A stretch of DNA of 64,000 nucleotides from Rhytidiadelphus loreus (Eukaryota > Streptophyta > Bryopsida > Hypnales > Hylocomiaceae), in NCBI GenBank assembly GCA_947034895.1, contig OX344763.1:40671025-40735024 (forward strand). The letters run 5' to 3'. This document shows positions 24,561 through 35,600 of the stretch, piece after piece. Position 1 is the stretch's first letter. The number at the start of each line of letters is the position of its first letter. Both the position numbers and the translations under genes were made by a program. Under the pieces are notes generated by a model, which saw nothing but the letters and a program-made list of their open reading frames with translations, was not told the DNA's origin and made no database searches.

Positions 24561-25469
24561 TCTTAATCTAGTGTTCGCTTCTTGGTTGAGTGCTAACCTT
24601 AACGGTTACTAATTCCTAGTCCTATCCTACCCTAATCTAATTTGGTTGCTCTTATGGTTAACTTCTATGTATGAGATGGGTTTGGATACTTCTATCGATA
24701 AACTTCTATGTCTAAACTTAAGGCCCACCCCTAATCCCTATTTGCCAATCAAAATTATTCACTATCTAACAGAGTCTAACGTAAATTAGAAGGGAAAAAA
24801 ACACCGGGGATCTGTTTAACGACTTACCTGATCGTCGTTAGCATGTGCGGCATTTTCCTCCATACCTCCAGCCGCGTGCTCGTATTCCATAGTCGACACG
24901 TATTTTGACGTAGTAAAATGCCAACGGCTTAGTCCTCGGCGAAGTAGTACACCCTAAAGACCTTTAATGGTTCCTTCCTTTCTCCTTGCCTCTCTTTCTT
25001 TTCTTTCAACACTATTCCTACCAACCCTTTAAATGAGACCTTACACCATATGACGCTAATCTAATGGAAGAATCACCTATTCCCTTACGTCGTCATTTTG
25101 GTGTCATCCTAATCTCCTTCCTAATGGTTGTAAGAAGCTTTTGAGATTTCCTACCTAATCCTATGACGCAACACTATTTATCGTCTCTCCCTTCTTCCTC
25201 TCCTATAACTACCCCCTTCCTAATTTTGTCATCATTGTGTGAGGTGGCTTGTTGGTGAGGGACTTTGAGAGGTTGTGCAGGTTTGGACGCGTGGGATGGC
25301 GACTTCTCTTCCCCCCTTCTTCCTTTAGCCGTGAGTTGGTCTTTCGTTAGTCTTTCACTAGACCCCGGGTTTTCAATCTTAGTGTGATGAAAACCCCCAA
25401 AAAAGGTGTGGTGGAGCCCCGTAGGGCATCGTCCCGTAGTGCTGAATTTAGTTGAGGTAAGGATTTCTC

Positions 25470-26190
25470 CTTTCCCCCTCCCTTTTGACTCCCAACCCCC
25501 TGGCCCTCCCCTTGAGCTCCCAACTCCTGGCTCCCCGAACTGGCCCCCGATACCCGGCCCCCCCGATACCCCCCGGCCCCCCGATACCCACTGGCCCCCC
25601 TAGGGTTGTCTTGGCAAGCTTGGAGAGAAGAAGTGAAAAGAAATGAAGGGCCCGTCCGATCATATAGCCGTCCGAAACAGGGTTGTCTTGTCTAACATAT
25701 TTTTGAGTTTTGGTGTCGTGTATGACGTCTGACGTCGCATGTCGCGTGTCACGAAGTGTCGAGTTTACTAGACATGTTGTCGAGTAGGGCCATTTTCACA
25801 GCCAAAAAAACTTTGAAATCTCACTATAATTATGAACCTGAATTTAAAATGTTATGTGTATTTATTAAATTGAGACACTTTATAAGAATAAGACTTGAAT
25901 ATGTCAAAATCGTAAACAAAGGAGGATTTTTTTTTAAGTCAACTTGACGTTTGGTCAACTTGACATCGCGTGGGCTCTACTAGACGTCGCGCAACGTCTG
26001 TCTGTCGCAGTGTCGCGGTGTCGCAGTGTACAACCCTGGGCCCCCCCGATACCCACTGGCTCCCCGATGCTGGCTGCTGACTGCTCCTTACGGGCTCCCC
26101 GATATTGGCTGCTGGCTGCTCCTTACGGGCTCCCCTTACGAGCTGTTGACTGCTCCTTACGGGCTGTTGAACTGCTTTTTACGGGCCTCC
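25470..26190 (+). repeat. Pro/Gly-type GC minisatellite in B1, interrupted by a MITE
   Basis: Units such as GGCCCCCCGATACCCACT before 25601 continue at 26039 on the far side of the inserted MITE, then drift to GGCTCCCCGATGCTGGCTG and CTGCTCCTTACGGG units. Confidence 0.75.
25601..26038 (+). mobile_element. hAT MITE copy carrying captured flanking DNA (438 bp)
   Basis: Ends are TAGGGTTGTC and ACAACCCTG, with GGCCCCCC on both sides (25593-25600, 26039-26046) as an apparent 8-bp duplication. Positions 25610-26038 equal 34638-35066 with one difference noticed over 429 bases. That copy includes the whole 361-bp MITE plus 68 bases that lie outside it at 34.6 kb. A second short terminus (25601-25613) is fused at CTTG to the captured flank. 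Confidence 0.75.
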
Positions 26191-27032
26191 CCTTGGGCTG
26201 GTCCCAAATCTTCTTCCTACAATCCTTCCTTTCCGGGTTCCCGTATGGGAACCCACTACACAACTTAAAATTGGATAGGTCAGGGTCAAAGCTTCGCCGT
26301 CTAGGGGGAATAGACAAAAGTTTTAATAACTAGCAAAACAATGGCCTAGTGGCGGGGTTTCTCCCTATACTTGTCTACCACCTAGGGCACTCTTGGGGGC
26401 TAAACTTTGGCTTTTCCCAAGAAGATCTTGGGAACTAAACTTTGGAACCAAAAAGTATAGGGGGTTCAAAGCTTCGCCGTCGAATTGGTTTTGACACCAA
26501 CTCTAAGACTAGTGACGGCCCCTGGGTCCAAAGCTTCACCGTCTAAGGCTTGTTTTTGACACACACTCTAAGACTAGGGTAGGTTACAGGTTCAAAGCTT
26601 CGCCGCCTCAAGGGCGGTGGGGCCCACTCGTAAACAACACGACAAAGGTGACTATGGTTAGGACTTACACAAGAGGCAACTGATTCCACAAGGTAAACAT
26701 AAACGAGACAATACTCATGTACTAAAGGCCCCCCAAAGCGGCATCGCCAAGGTACGGTGGGGGGTGACTTTAGGATTAGTACAAGACACCCAAAAAGATA
26801 CACGAAAACACACGCAAGTAGATGGAAACCGCTTGACTTGCACACTTACAAGGTAAGGTAGAAGGACCTCAAGGACTTCAAAGAGCTTGAAATAAAGCGA
26901 CAATGGGAGCCAAAAGTGCTCCGAAAACACCGTAGAGGTTTCTTGGCTTGAAACGCCAAAAATTCCAAGATAACTTGGACCCAAGGACCCAAAACAAGTA
27001 TTGGGGGTGTTTTGGGAGAGAGAAGGGCCCCC

Positions 27033-27039
27033 TTTTATA
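27033..27039 (-). promoter_or_regulatory. TATA box of LTR-like element B1
   Basis: The minus strand reads CTATAAAAGG, at a place equivalent to the TATA boxes of A1, A2 and B2 (57172-57178, plus strand). Confidence 0.55.
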
Positions 27040-30000
27040 GGTTTCCAAGGGCCCACTCCCCCCCTCGACGAGTAACCTCATCCATCCGGATTTTCATCCA
27101 ACTTTGAAATTTTCACCTAATCTTGGGTTTTACGCTGGTCCTAGTTTCTAACTTTTGGAGTTTAGCTCGGAATTGCAAATGGATTCCGCCAATGGCTTCA
27201 GAATGCCATTTTTAGCCTAAAGGACCTCCTACCCCCTATTTCTATCACAAAAAAACCCTCGGAAACTAGTGCCAACTGGAGCCAATTAAAAGGGTAAAAA
27301 CCTAACTTTTGGGGTTTACCTTTTTTGGCTTGGGTAACCAGCTAGGGTCGTTGGGGAGGCTCTAGGGAGTAAGAAAAGGCTCCTTGATGTCTTCATTCCG
27401 ACTTCGTACGCTCCCGGGACGCCGGTCAACCCCGCAAAGATCTTGCCGTAAATATTAATTGGGGGGATGTTGTCAGTTTCGGTTGCTTCCCGCTATTGGA
27501 ACTCCACGAATTTTGTTAAGGCGCGTTATTAACATAAAAGATGCTAGTCTAATTTTTAGTGAGATTTTACCGCGGCCTGGGTATTTTCTATGAATTCCCC
27601 AACGTGGCCTTTGGCGGTTGACCACTCGGAAAAAGATCCTTTGGAGATAAAAAAAAACCGAGACTTTTTGGGGAACCTCTCATGGAGTCCCCCAAGCCAC
27701 GTGCCAAGTCTTAGGCTATTCTGGCACACAGTTGGTGGCGTGGTGAAAACTGACTTCGGTTGAATCACCGGCAGTCAGGGAATCTTTCACATGTGAGGGA
27801 ATCTTGGCGAATGGGTTTTGCCGTGGACATCCCGACATGCTCCAAATCCGAGAACACTATCCGGCGGCTGTGGATTCCTCCATGCGGTTTGTCTGGGACA
27901 AGTAACACCTGCAAGCTAACAATTTGGATTCCTAATGTTTCGTCGATGGAATGGGGAAACTAGAACCTATCTTTGGAGATTTATGTGGGGACCTCCCTCA
28001 CTCTCCTAAGACTTAATTTAGCCTATCCTGGTCACATGCACTAGGTTTTGGGCTATTTTGGATAAGTTCTCAGTAGCCCTATTGTTTCCCACTAATTACG
28101 GTTTCTAACCTATATACAAGTGGGCTTTATGGGTAATCTAGGGGTAAAAGGCTATTTATGACCAAATGCTATACTGGTACGTGACATACCTATTTTGGTT
28201 CTACACTCTTTTTTGGGCTTTTTGTACTACTTTATGCCTTAATTTGTAATAAACTAAAAAAAAGAAAACAATGAGTCCCAAGTGACGAATTTGGGGCTCA
28301 CACATGCACCTTCAAAATGTCACCAAACATGCGCCGACAATTGTTGCTCATCCGGGTTCAACATGTTGTGAAACGGAGGTTCCCTATGGCGGAAGGCTAC
28401 AAATTCTTTTACCATCGAGGCATACTCTCCTTGTTTGCAAATTTTCATTAGAACACGCTTGCATGCGTCCATTGCATCTTGGTCGTCGACTAGATCCTTA
28501 TCATGCAAAAGGTATGGATTCAAAAGAGCTCCTGCATAATGTAAATCTGTCTCCTCCATTTCACGGCGTTTGAAAAAGGATTGCTCCAATGGTTCGGCAA
28601 GGTTTGTTGCCAAACAAAAAGGAGGTCCTTCTAAACTAAGGACATGTTTCTCTAAATTCCTCATAATATGCAACACCTTACCCATGCATGGCGTCTTTGC
28701 ATCCAAATCACGTAGACCATATACAACGGGGGCCACCAATTCTCGCAAATTTGTCCACCGGTCCCAATAATGCTCTTCTAGAATGAACCTCTTCACATCA
28801 CGAGACTTTGTGCGAGATTTGGCTTTGCCATTGTCGTTGAGTGTATTCACATATGCCACCCACTGTGGATCCACCACACTTTGTTGCAATGCTCTTTTGA
28901 CTTCCAACAAACGATCAATCATGATAAACATAGAGGCAAACTTTATTTCCACCGGCTTCAACAAACTGTACTTTGTTTCATACTTCCGAAATATAGTAAG
29001 TGGCATGTGTCTTTTCTTGAAGAAATTCACTACGATTTGGGCTCTCTTTACCGACTCTTCAATTCATTTCTCCTTTCCCCAATCTTTGAGCAACAAATTC
29101 AAGGCATGCACCACGCATCTTTGAAAAAAAATGTGTGGATATTTGTTCGTTACCAAATTTCATGCTGCCGGATTCACTGAAGCATTGTCTACGCTCACTT
29201 GCACCACATTCGTAGGACCCACCTGCTCTATGAATTATTCTAAAATTGTGGCCAAATATTGTGTTGTCTTTTCCACCCCACTAGTATCCACCGATCCAAG
29301 GAATTGCTCACCCGTTGAAGATACAAGCATGGCATTGATCAGTGGACGGTTTGTAACTGAGCTCCATCCATCAATGGACAATGTTGCTCCAAACTTCCTG
29401 ACGCTGTCTTCAATCCTTCTATGCACCTTCCCCACGACATCTGCCTTGGCTTGATCAAGCAATTTATGCCGTAGATCATGATATGATGGCGGAGTGTAGG
29501 CCGTACCATACTCGGAGGGTTTTTTCACTGCTTCTCTGAAAGCTACGTTTCGGGCCACTGAAAAGGGTATATTTGCCGCATAGAAGAAATTGGCCCACAC
29601 TGCATTCAAATTCTGTTTTTTTGTTTCTTGAAAGCCATCCAAAAGCCTACTTTGTGTTGGAGGCCTACTGCTTGAGGCCCTGCGAATGTCACGTCCGCTA
29701 CATGTTTGCATACTTGGAGTTACTTCGAACCCCCCTCCAACGACTTCTTCCGGTGTTGTACAAGAATCTTCTTGCGTAGAACGTGGCATGCCCCTCCCAT
29801 TTGACATATCGCTTTCAACCATAGGCAAGTTGTTGACATCTACATTTCCGCGAACAGGTCTTCGTGGAAATGCCCCATTGCATCAAAGAAATAGACTTCG
29901 AGTTTCCGATGACAATTTGGGACACAAACTCACTCCCCTATCACGAAAACCAACAATCGATTCATATCCTAAGTGACTCAACATACGGCTCGTTTTTTTT

Positions 30001-30419
30001 GAAAACACGTTGTTGCAAGCCTTGCATTGTATTTTACTCGCCGAAAGGACGACATACCAAGAGGCAAAATCCTTGCTCATGGTCACAAGTTCCAAACTTG
30101 AACTTCTTCAAATTCGCAAGTTTTTGAAAATGTAAACACAAGTGAACAAATGTTTAAAATTGGGTTTAGGGTCATGTACAAAGCCTTGAAATTCAAGGCC
30201 CCCCTTCCACCAAACAATGCATTACCAAGCAAGGGACACAAAATAAATTGCAGCTCCTAGCCCTTGGAAATCGTAGTGTTCAGTGGATTTGGAGTGCCTT
30301 CATACGCCTTATTTCTTCTACTTATACTTTGCAGCTGAATACAGGTGGCGCTGACCGTTATTCAGAAAGATGAATTTTAAAAACAGTACCAACGGACTCA
30401 TTCTCCCCAGAATGGCCCG

Positions 30420-30612
30420 TCTGATTTGACCATCATGTCCGAACATTCCGTCGGATCGGGCCGTCGGATCAGGCCAGCTCGTCGGAACAGGCCAGCCCAT
30501 CGGAACAAGCCGTCCGATCTGACCAAGCCGTCCGATCTGACCAGGCCGTCCGATCTGGCCAGCCCGTCCGAATTGGCCGTCGGATCAGCCCGTCCGATCT
30601 TTTTATTCGGAT
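30420..30612 (+). repeat. GC-rich CCGTCCGATCTG array upstream of the hAT gene
   Basis: About twelve units of the type CCGTCCGATCTGACCAGG and CGTCGGATCAGGCCAG. It lies 340 bases 5' of the hAT ATG; a TATA-like AGTATAAGTAG on the minus strand (30322-30327) is between them. Confidence 0.75.
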
Positions 30613-30699
30613 TCGGGACTTCTCGTAGTTCAGTTTCAAATAGAACTGTTTCACACTTTCAGCACAAGTGTCCAAGGCTTATCCAAACATTTGGACTTG

Positions 30700-30752
30700 C
30701 CTTCTTCCAATCGGGAAGGTCGCGGGTTCAAATCCCGGCTCTGATTAATACC
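30700..30752 (+). other. tRNA 3'-half-like remnant
   Basis: GCCTTCTTCCAATCGGGAAGG can form an anticodon-like arm, followed by GGTCGCGGGTTCAAATCCCG, a good T-arm and B-box. No matching D-arm or acceptor 5' strand was found upstream. It could be a tRNA relic, possibly of Gly-UCC type, or chance. Confidence 0.25.
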
Positions 30753-31012
30753 TTCAAGCATGCGAGTGGTGCACAACACTAGTTGTGCAAAGCAATACTA
30801 ACAAGTTTGTAGGAATTGATTAGAGCCTTTTGTGCCAAAAAATTTTGGAGTTCATATTTTTACAATGAAATAATGTTACAATGGAAAAAATACTACATAT
30901 TCTATGAACAAATCATTATATCATAGCGAAAGAAGAAAAAGCGACATTTGACCAACCGATTCAATAAACTAGCATGCATTGAAAGATCCATACATATCAT
31001 GAACATTGAAAT

Positions 31013-31066
31013 ATAAATAAATAAATAAATATATATATATATGTATATATATGTATATATAAAAAA
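31013..31066 (+). repeat. (AAAT)n/(AT)n microsatellite
   Basis: AAATAAATAAATAAATAAAT followed by ATATATATATATGTATATAT. Confidence 0.9.
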
Positions 31067-31213
31067 GACATACATACGTAGATATTAAAGGCAAAACAAG
31101 ACATGCCGTGATTACAATTATTTACTACTATTTTCACCTCGTGACATTAAAACAAAAGTCTATCGAGTATAGAGTTCTATTTCTTCTATTGCAATAGACC
31201 TATTGGTCCATTT

Positions 31214-34200
31214 CTATTTAATTCTATCATTGTTGCCATCTCCCAAACCACCAGACAGACCAGAGGACCCCTCTGGATTGCGTTGCGCCACTTGAGCGGC
31301 AATCCTTGGACTTCCGCGACGAGAAATTCCCCCAGGGCTTGTTGAGCTTAAGAACCGATTTGATTTGGTTGCCCTGTCAACAACGACAAATTGTTGTATT
31401 GTTTCCGGAGAATAGTCATCGTCATCTTCAATCTTCCGCTTCTGTTTACGCTTCGGAGTCAAATCCACATCCATCGCCTTTAAGGCTCTCAAAGCAGCGT
31501 CCACTCAATTTACCAACACGTTCACCATATGGTCATCACTAGGGTTGTTTACCCTAAACCCTTCGGTGACTCCTTCCAATAGGAACGCCCTCCATTGACC
31601 TATGATGTCGGCCACCCTCCTATCAAATGCCCCTGCCACCTCCACGAACGAATCCCCTTTTTTTGATTCTCCATCCGTTTCCACCTGAACACGAATTGAT
31701 GCAGCTTCTTCCAGCTTAGATAAGAATAGTGCCCTGCCTATGGGAACGTGATTGTATGCCTCGTACTGTTCACTGAAGCCAAGAGGATGCTCCACCTCTA
31801 TCCAATTGCTATCTGGCCCTTTCTGTACTTCTTTTTCGGGAAACCGGAAAAATTTATGGTGTTGCATGCTCCAATGCCCTCCCATACTGCGACAAAACAA
31901 TTCACGAGCCTCGCCATCATCAATGGCACGAGCCCGCAACTCCACTTCCATATTTTGGGTCATCCACATGAAGGAATCCACCGGTTGCATGGATGCATCA
32001 TACAATTCATGCTTCTGTTCAGACGGATCTCATATGAGGGGTTTCCCCCAATGCAAATAATTCTGAAATTTGTATGGCCTTTGGTCAAGTGGAAGAGTCC
32101 ATCTATTGTATTCGTGGCCGGGGGGCATACCTTCCAAGATGCCAAACATCTCGTAGAACCTAGGACTCAAAGGAGAACGGCACTCGGCACAAGCGGATTG
32201 AAACAGAGATGCTTGCACAACGCATTTGATATGAAAAACGTGGCGACAATGGCCCATGGTGAAGGCTCCTTCAGGCCCAAAAGGACCTTGGCAAATGCTA
32301 CAATGACCCTTCAACATTTCATTGCCTGGATTAGAACCATGCACAACTATCTTCTCGTTCTTCTTGATGTGTGTTGAAAGCGTTGTGTAAGGAGTCCATC
32401 ATTCCTCTACTTCAAAAGTCCAATTGATGTCGCGATTGTGGGCTAGCGATTCCTTCTTGGCGTGGTTCAACCGCTCGTACATGGCATCCATATCTCCCCA
32501 ACATGTCATTGGCATAGACCCCCAAGAATGTTGCTCGACCGCACTTTTGAATTTCTTCAAAGCAGCCTCAACGACATTGCAATCTTCATTCGACTTCATT
32601 GCAAGGGTGCGAACCCCGATCATTGCCCGAGATGCTAAAGACAATTTGTCTTGAAGTTGTTGTATCCATGTCAACCACCGAGACTCCGATCTGCTCGCTG
32701 GTAGACATTCATCCATGTTCTCCACTCGTTTCATCCGGTCCAACCTCGATTGAAGAAGGGCATTTTCTTGGTTTACCTTATTCAATCTTCGATTCAACTC
32801 GCTCCAAGTTGGAACCTCATCCACCTTTCTAGTCTCAAGCTCCTCCACTGCTTTGGCCTTCTCAAATGGAAGAGAGAGTTGATCGCTTTCTTGAGTTTCT
32901 TGCGACCTCGGTAGTTGGATCTCCACTGTAGAGAGGCCCTTTTCTTCATTTCGTTCCTTCAAATATTTTTCGCTATACTTCCTCCTTGACGCCACCAATT
33001 GCCTTCCCAATGACTCACAATTTTCAACGACCCTTCCATACTTTTTACTCCACTCGTCATTCTTCTGCTCCAGCTCCACGATTGTCTTCAATTAGTTGTA
33101 CTTCTCATCAAGAAGTGTTAGCGCTCCACTAGTAAACTTGTGAAAAGCCAATCCACCCTTCAATAGTGGATGCGATAATGTGGATAAATTTCTGGCCAAT
33201 TCCATAGCCAACGGGGCCATTTCTGCTACAGCTTCAGCAGAACATGTTATTGCTTGAGCGGATGTCACAAAATCGTGAAGCCCAAGTTTGTTTTCGGTTG
33301 CCGTAGAGCACTTGGCCTCGTTCACGGATTCACCTTCTCTCGATCCATCCATTTGAGATGGATACTCAACTCCGCACCTAAGTATGATTTCAAGATGCTC
33401 TGGATTTGGAATTTGACCCACATATTGCAATCTTCTTGGAGTTAAAGTGCACAAGAGCGGATACTTGCGCACAATCTCCTCGCCATCAATATTGGAGGTC
33501 GTTGCCATGTTTTGAAGTCGCTCTACGAACAGACCTGACGGTTGAACTTCACGGATCAGGCTCAATATTGGACTAGGCGGCGTTGGCGAGTCCACGTTTG
33601 GAGGAACGTACTTCAAACTATCGAGAGTATCGCTGTCTATAAGCCGTTCAATTGTAGCATTTTCTCTTGCAACTTTGTCTTCATCCATGTCTTCTCGCGA
33701 CGAGGAAGAGGGGGCAACTTCTTTCACGAGGTCGTGCTTGTTTGGAGCAATGCTTTGCTCACCCGTGATTGGTACATGAACCGAGGTGGGTAAACAAGTC
33801 TCCGGATCCTTGAAATTGACCTTCCGAAATACACCTCCCGAAGAGGCATTGGTGGCCTCCGCTCCTAGTTGTGTGGGGTCCAACTATACTGCGTCGCCTA
33901 CACCCTGTGAAACCTTCATTGTAGGCGTTCTAGTATTTTTGAATACTATTTTAGATTCAGCCGTTTGTGCCCCGTGGTTGTATAAATCGGGAATATCCTT
34001 TTGATTTTTCGGAAGTTGAAGCGGCAATTGCGATGTTGTTGGAAACGTGCTCCAATCTACCTTCTGACCCAATATGAGTTCTGCATACACCATAGATGCC
34101 GTGCTGTAATTTATGTATCCTTTACTCCTTGCCTTGTTGCTGAAGAGGGCCTTCCACACCTCGTCTGATCGATGTACAAAATGACTATCCTTGCAAGTCC

Positions 34201-34468
34201 ACAGCTTACAATTGAAATATCTTGTGTGGGCTGCGTGGCAATCCCGAGGCCACAATTTGTCAATGTGGTACATTTTGACAAATTGTTTGCACATTTTAGA
34301 GCTCCAATATTGGGCCTCCACTTTCTCCTAGTCAAGCTCCGCTTTGATGTTCGGATCATCTAAAATGTCATATTGCAATGCATGTCCGGCCCCCCTTGTT
34401 TTAATTTTCTTCGGTCGAGGTTGTGTTGAAGTCGTCCCAATAGCCCCTCCATCACCTTCCGCGGCCAT
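31214..34468 (-). pseudogene. RING-H2 protein gene, 1,085 codons with six in-frame stops
   Basis: From ATG 34468 to the final stop at 31214 one frame is kept with no indel. Stops lie at 34330-34328 (TAG), 33886-33884 (TAG), 33094-33092 (TAA), 32401-32399 (TGA), 32032-32030 (TGA) and 31507-31505 (TGA). The N-terminus has a basic stretch and a C/H-containing domain (MCKQFVKMYHIDKLW, then TCKDSHFVHRSDEV and VDWSTF) shared with the 38188 gene. A Ser/Pro-rich middle is followed by a long coiled coil (EQKNDEWSKKYGRVVENCES and onward). The RING-H2 finger has C-x2-C (HCSICQG), C-x-H-x2-H-x2-C (GHCRHVFHIKC) and C-x2-C (CAECRSPL), the pattern of E3 ubiquitin ligases. A basic tail (KRKQKRKIEDDDD) ends the frame. 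The domain order is unfamiliar to me. The GC array and MITE upstream suggest it belongs to a TE. Confidence 0.8.
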
Positions 34469-34687
34469 GCTTGGTACTTTGAATTGAAGAGCAATTCAAA
34501 GTAAAAAATTCGGTAAATTGAAATATACGTGTAGATAATTTAAATCTACCAAAGTCACACCGTAATAAAATATGTTGAACCCCTTCTCTCCACCAAGTAA
34601 GAGCAACTAGCGCCAGAGGCAACAGCAGCACATCTGACTTGGCAAGCTTGGAGAGAAGAAGTGAAAAGAAATGAAGGGCCCGTCCGA

Positions 34688-34694
34688 TCATATA
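34688..34694 (-). promoter_or_regulatory. Possible TATA box of the RING-H2 gene
   Basis: The minus strand reads GCTATATGATC inside GC-rich array units about 220 bases upstream of the ATG, just next to a MITE insertion. Its place matches the TATA-like boxes of the other array-linked genes. Confidence 0.3.
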
Positions 34695-34705
34695 GCCGTC
34701 CGAAA

Positions 34706-35066
34706 CAGGGTTGTCTTGCCTAACATATTTTTGAGTTTTGGTGTCGTGTATGACGTCTGACGTCGCATGTCGCGTGTCACGAAGTGTCGAGTTTACTAGA
34801 CATGTTGTCGAGTAGGGCCATTTTCACAGCCAAAAAAACTTTGAAATCTCACTATAATTATGAACCTGAATTTAAAATGTTATGTGTATTTATTAAATTG
34901 AGACACTTTATAAGAATAAGACTTGAATATGTCAAAATCGTAAACAAAGGAGGATTTTTTTTTAAGTCAACTTGACGTTTGGTCAACTTGACATCGCGTG
35001 GGCTCTACTAGACGTCGCGCAACGTCTGTCTGTCGCAGTGTCGCGGTGTCGCAGTGTACAACCCTG
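34706..35066 (+). mobile_element. 361-bp hAT MITE with exact 8-bp target duplication
   Basis: CAGGGTTGTC...ACAACCCTG ends are flanked by GTCCGAAA on both sides (34698-34705, 35067-35074). The outer 90-100 bases of each end match the ends of the 5.8-kb element at 47007-52771, so it is a deletion derivative of that family. The 63-codon ORF inside is present in both copies and has no recognisable features. The target was the GC-rich array upstream of the RING-H2 gene. Confidence 0.85.
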
Positions 35067-35390
35067 GTCCGAAACCAACCCTAATACCGGTTCAGTTCTG
35101 GACCGCGATCCGTCCGACTTTGGGCCGTCGGATCGGACTTGGTCGTCCGATCGAGCGGACCGAACAGGCCGTCGCCGTCCGATCAGGCCGTTGGAAGAGG
35201 CCGTCATATGAGGGCGTCGGAAGAGGCCGTCGGATCCGACATCACCGGCCGATGAGGCCGTCGGATCGGGCCGTCGGAAGACCAAGTTTCGGAGTCGCCT
35301 GCGCCCGATCAGACGGACCGAACAGGCCGTGGCCGTCGGATGGATTTTAGGTCTTCAGGTCTCCGATCAGGCCATCGTCTCCCCTGCATG
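35067..35390 (+). repeat. GC-rich CCGTCGGATC array upstream of the RING-H2 gene
   Basis: Units such as GGCCGTCGGATCGGACTT and GGCCGTCGGAAGA repeat irregularly. The array begins at about 34678 and is split by the MITE. Confidence 0.7.
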
Positions 35391-35556
35391 GACTTGCTGA
35401 ACTGTCATCCTCCAGCTGTGTACGCACTGTTCAAACAACGGATCCTTGAAATAGTTAAATCACTGTAAAAAATAATCAATGAAATGTAGAAAGCATCCAA
35501 TGTGTGAAAGCTTATTGTTCATTTTCTTCCCTACATTGTGAGACTGCTTTTAATGC

Positions 35557-35600
35557 TAAACCCTAGACCCTAAACCCTAAACCCTAAACCCTAAACCCTA
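35557..35600 (+). repeat. Interstitial telomere-type repeat (CCCTAAA)n
   Basis: Five consecutive CCCTAAA units with one variant (CCCTAGA). Shorter runs occur at about 47852, 59721 and, inverted, 63118. This is the plant-type (TTTAGGG) telomere motif. Short internal runs like this mark repair scars or promoter telo-boxes rather than a chromosome end. Confidence 0.85.

Larger units (their letters stand above)
23942..28302 (-). mobile_element. Solo-LTR-like element B1 (4.36 kb) inside the hAT gene
   Basis: Tips TGTAGGCGC and GGGGCTCACA are flanked by identical CATGC (23937-23941 and 28303-28307). Removing the element plus one CATGC rejoins the hAT transposase frame exactly, between HFEGAC and RKLIAPTAKQ. 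It is a diverged relative of A1/A2: the same tip structure, a GTGAGATTTTACCGC block near 27559 and CGCCGT repeats. There is a minus-strand TATA box at 27033-27039 (CTATAAAAGG). It carries an inserted hAT MITE (25601-26038). Confidence 0.85.
22391..30080 (-). pseudogene. hAT-superfamily transposase gene (BED finger, DUF659-type, hATC), split by LTR element B1
   Basis: Removing B1 and one copy of its CATGC duplication leaves a single frame of 1,108 codons from ATG 30080 to TAA near 22391, with five internal stops (TGA 29885-29883, TAA 29237-29235, TGA 29162-29160, TGA 29066-29064, TGA 28322-28320) and no indel. In order: a BED-type zinc finger (IQCKACNNVFSKKTSRMLSH), a Ser/Thr-rich linker, the DUF659 catalytic start (ATLSIDGWSSVTNRPLINAM), VDNASVN and FFQRCVVHALNLLLKDWGK of the RNase-H-like core, then KQILAQPV followed by SSSCERNWSSYSF of the hATC dimerisation region. 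Such proteins cut and paste DNA with 8-bp target duplications. A highly acidic then basic tail of about 450 residues after hATC is unusual. A GC-rich array lies upstream (30420-30610). Confidence 0.85.

Noticed and set aside
25756..25947. 63-codon ORF repeated at 34784-34975
   Set aside because: Identity comes from the recent duplication of the MITE, not from selection on a protein.
30700..30752. Functional tRNA gene
   Set aside because: Only an anticodon-like arm and T-arm can be drawn; the D-arm and acceptor stem are missing. Kept as a low-confidence remnant.
3846..34468. Non-standard genetic code with stops read as Gln
   Set aside because: All three stop codons occur inside frames and also end them (for example TAG ends K2, TGA ends the spliced gene). 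At the K1 DFG site TAG would more naturally replace Trp. Decay explains the pattern better.
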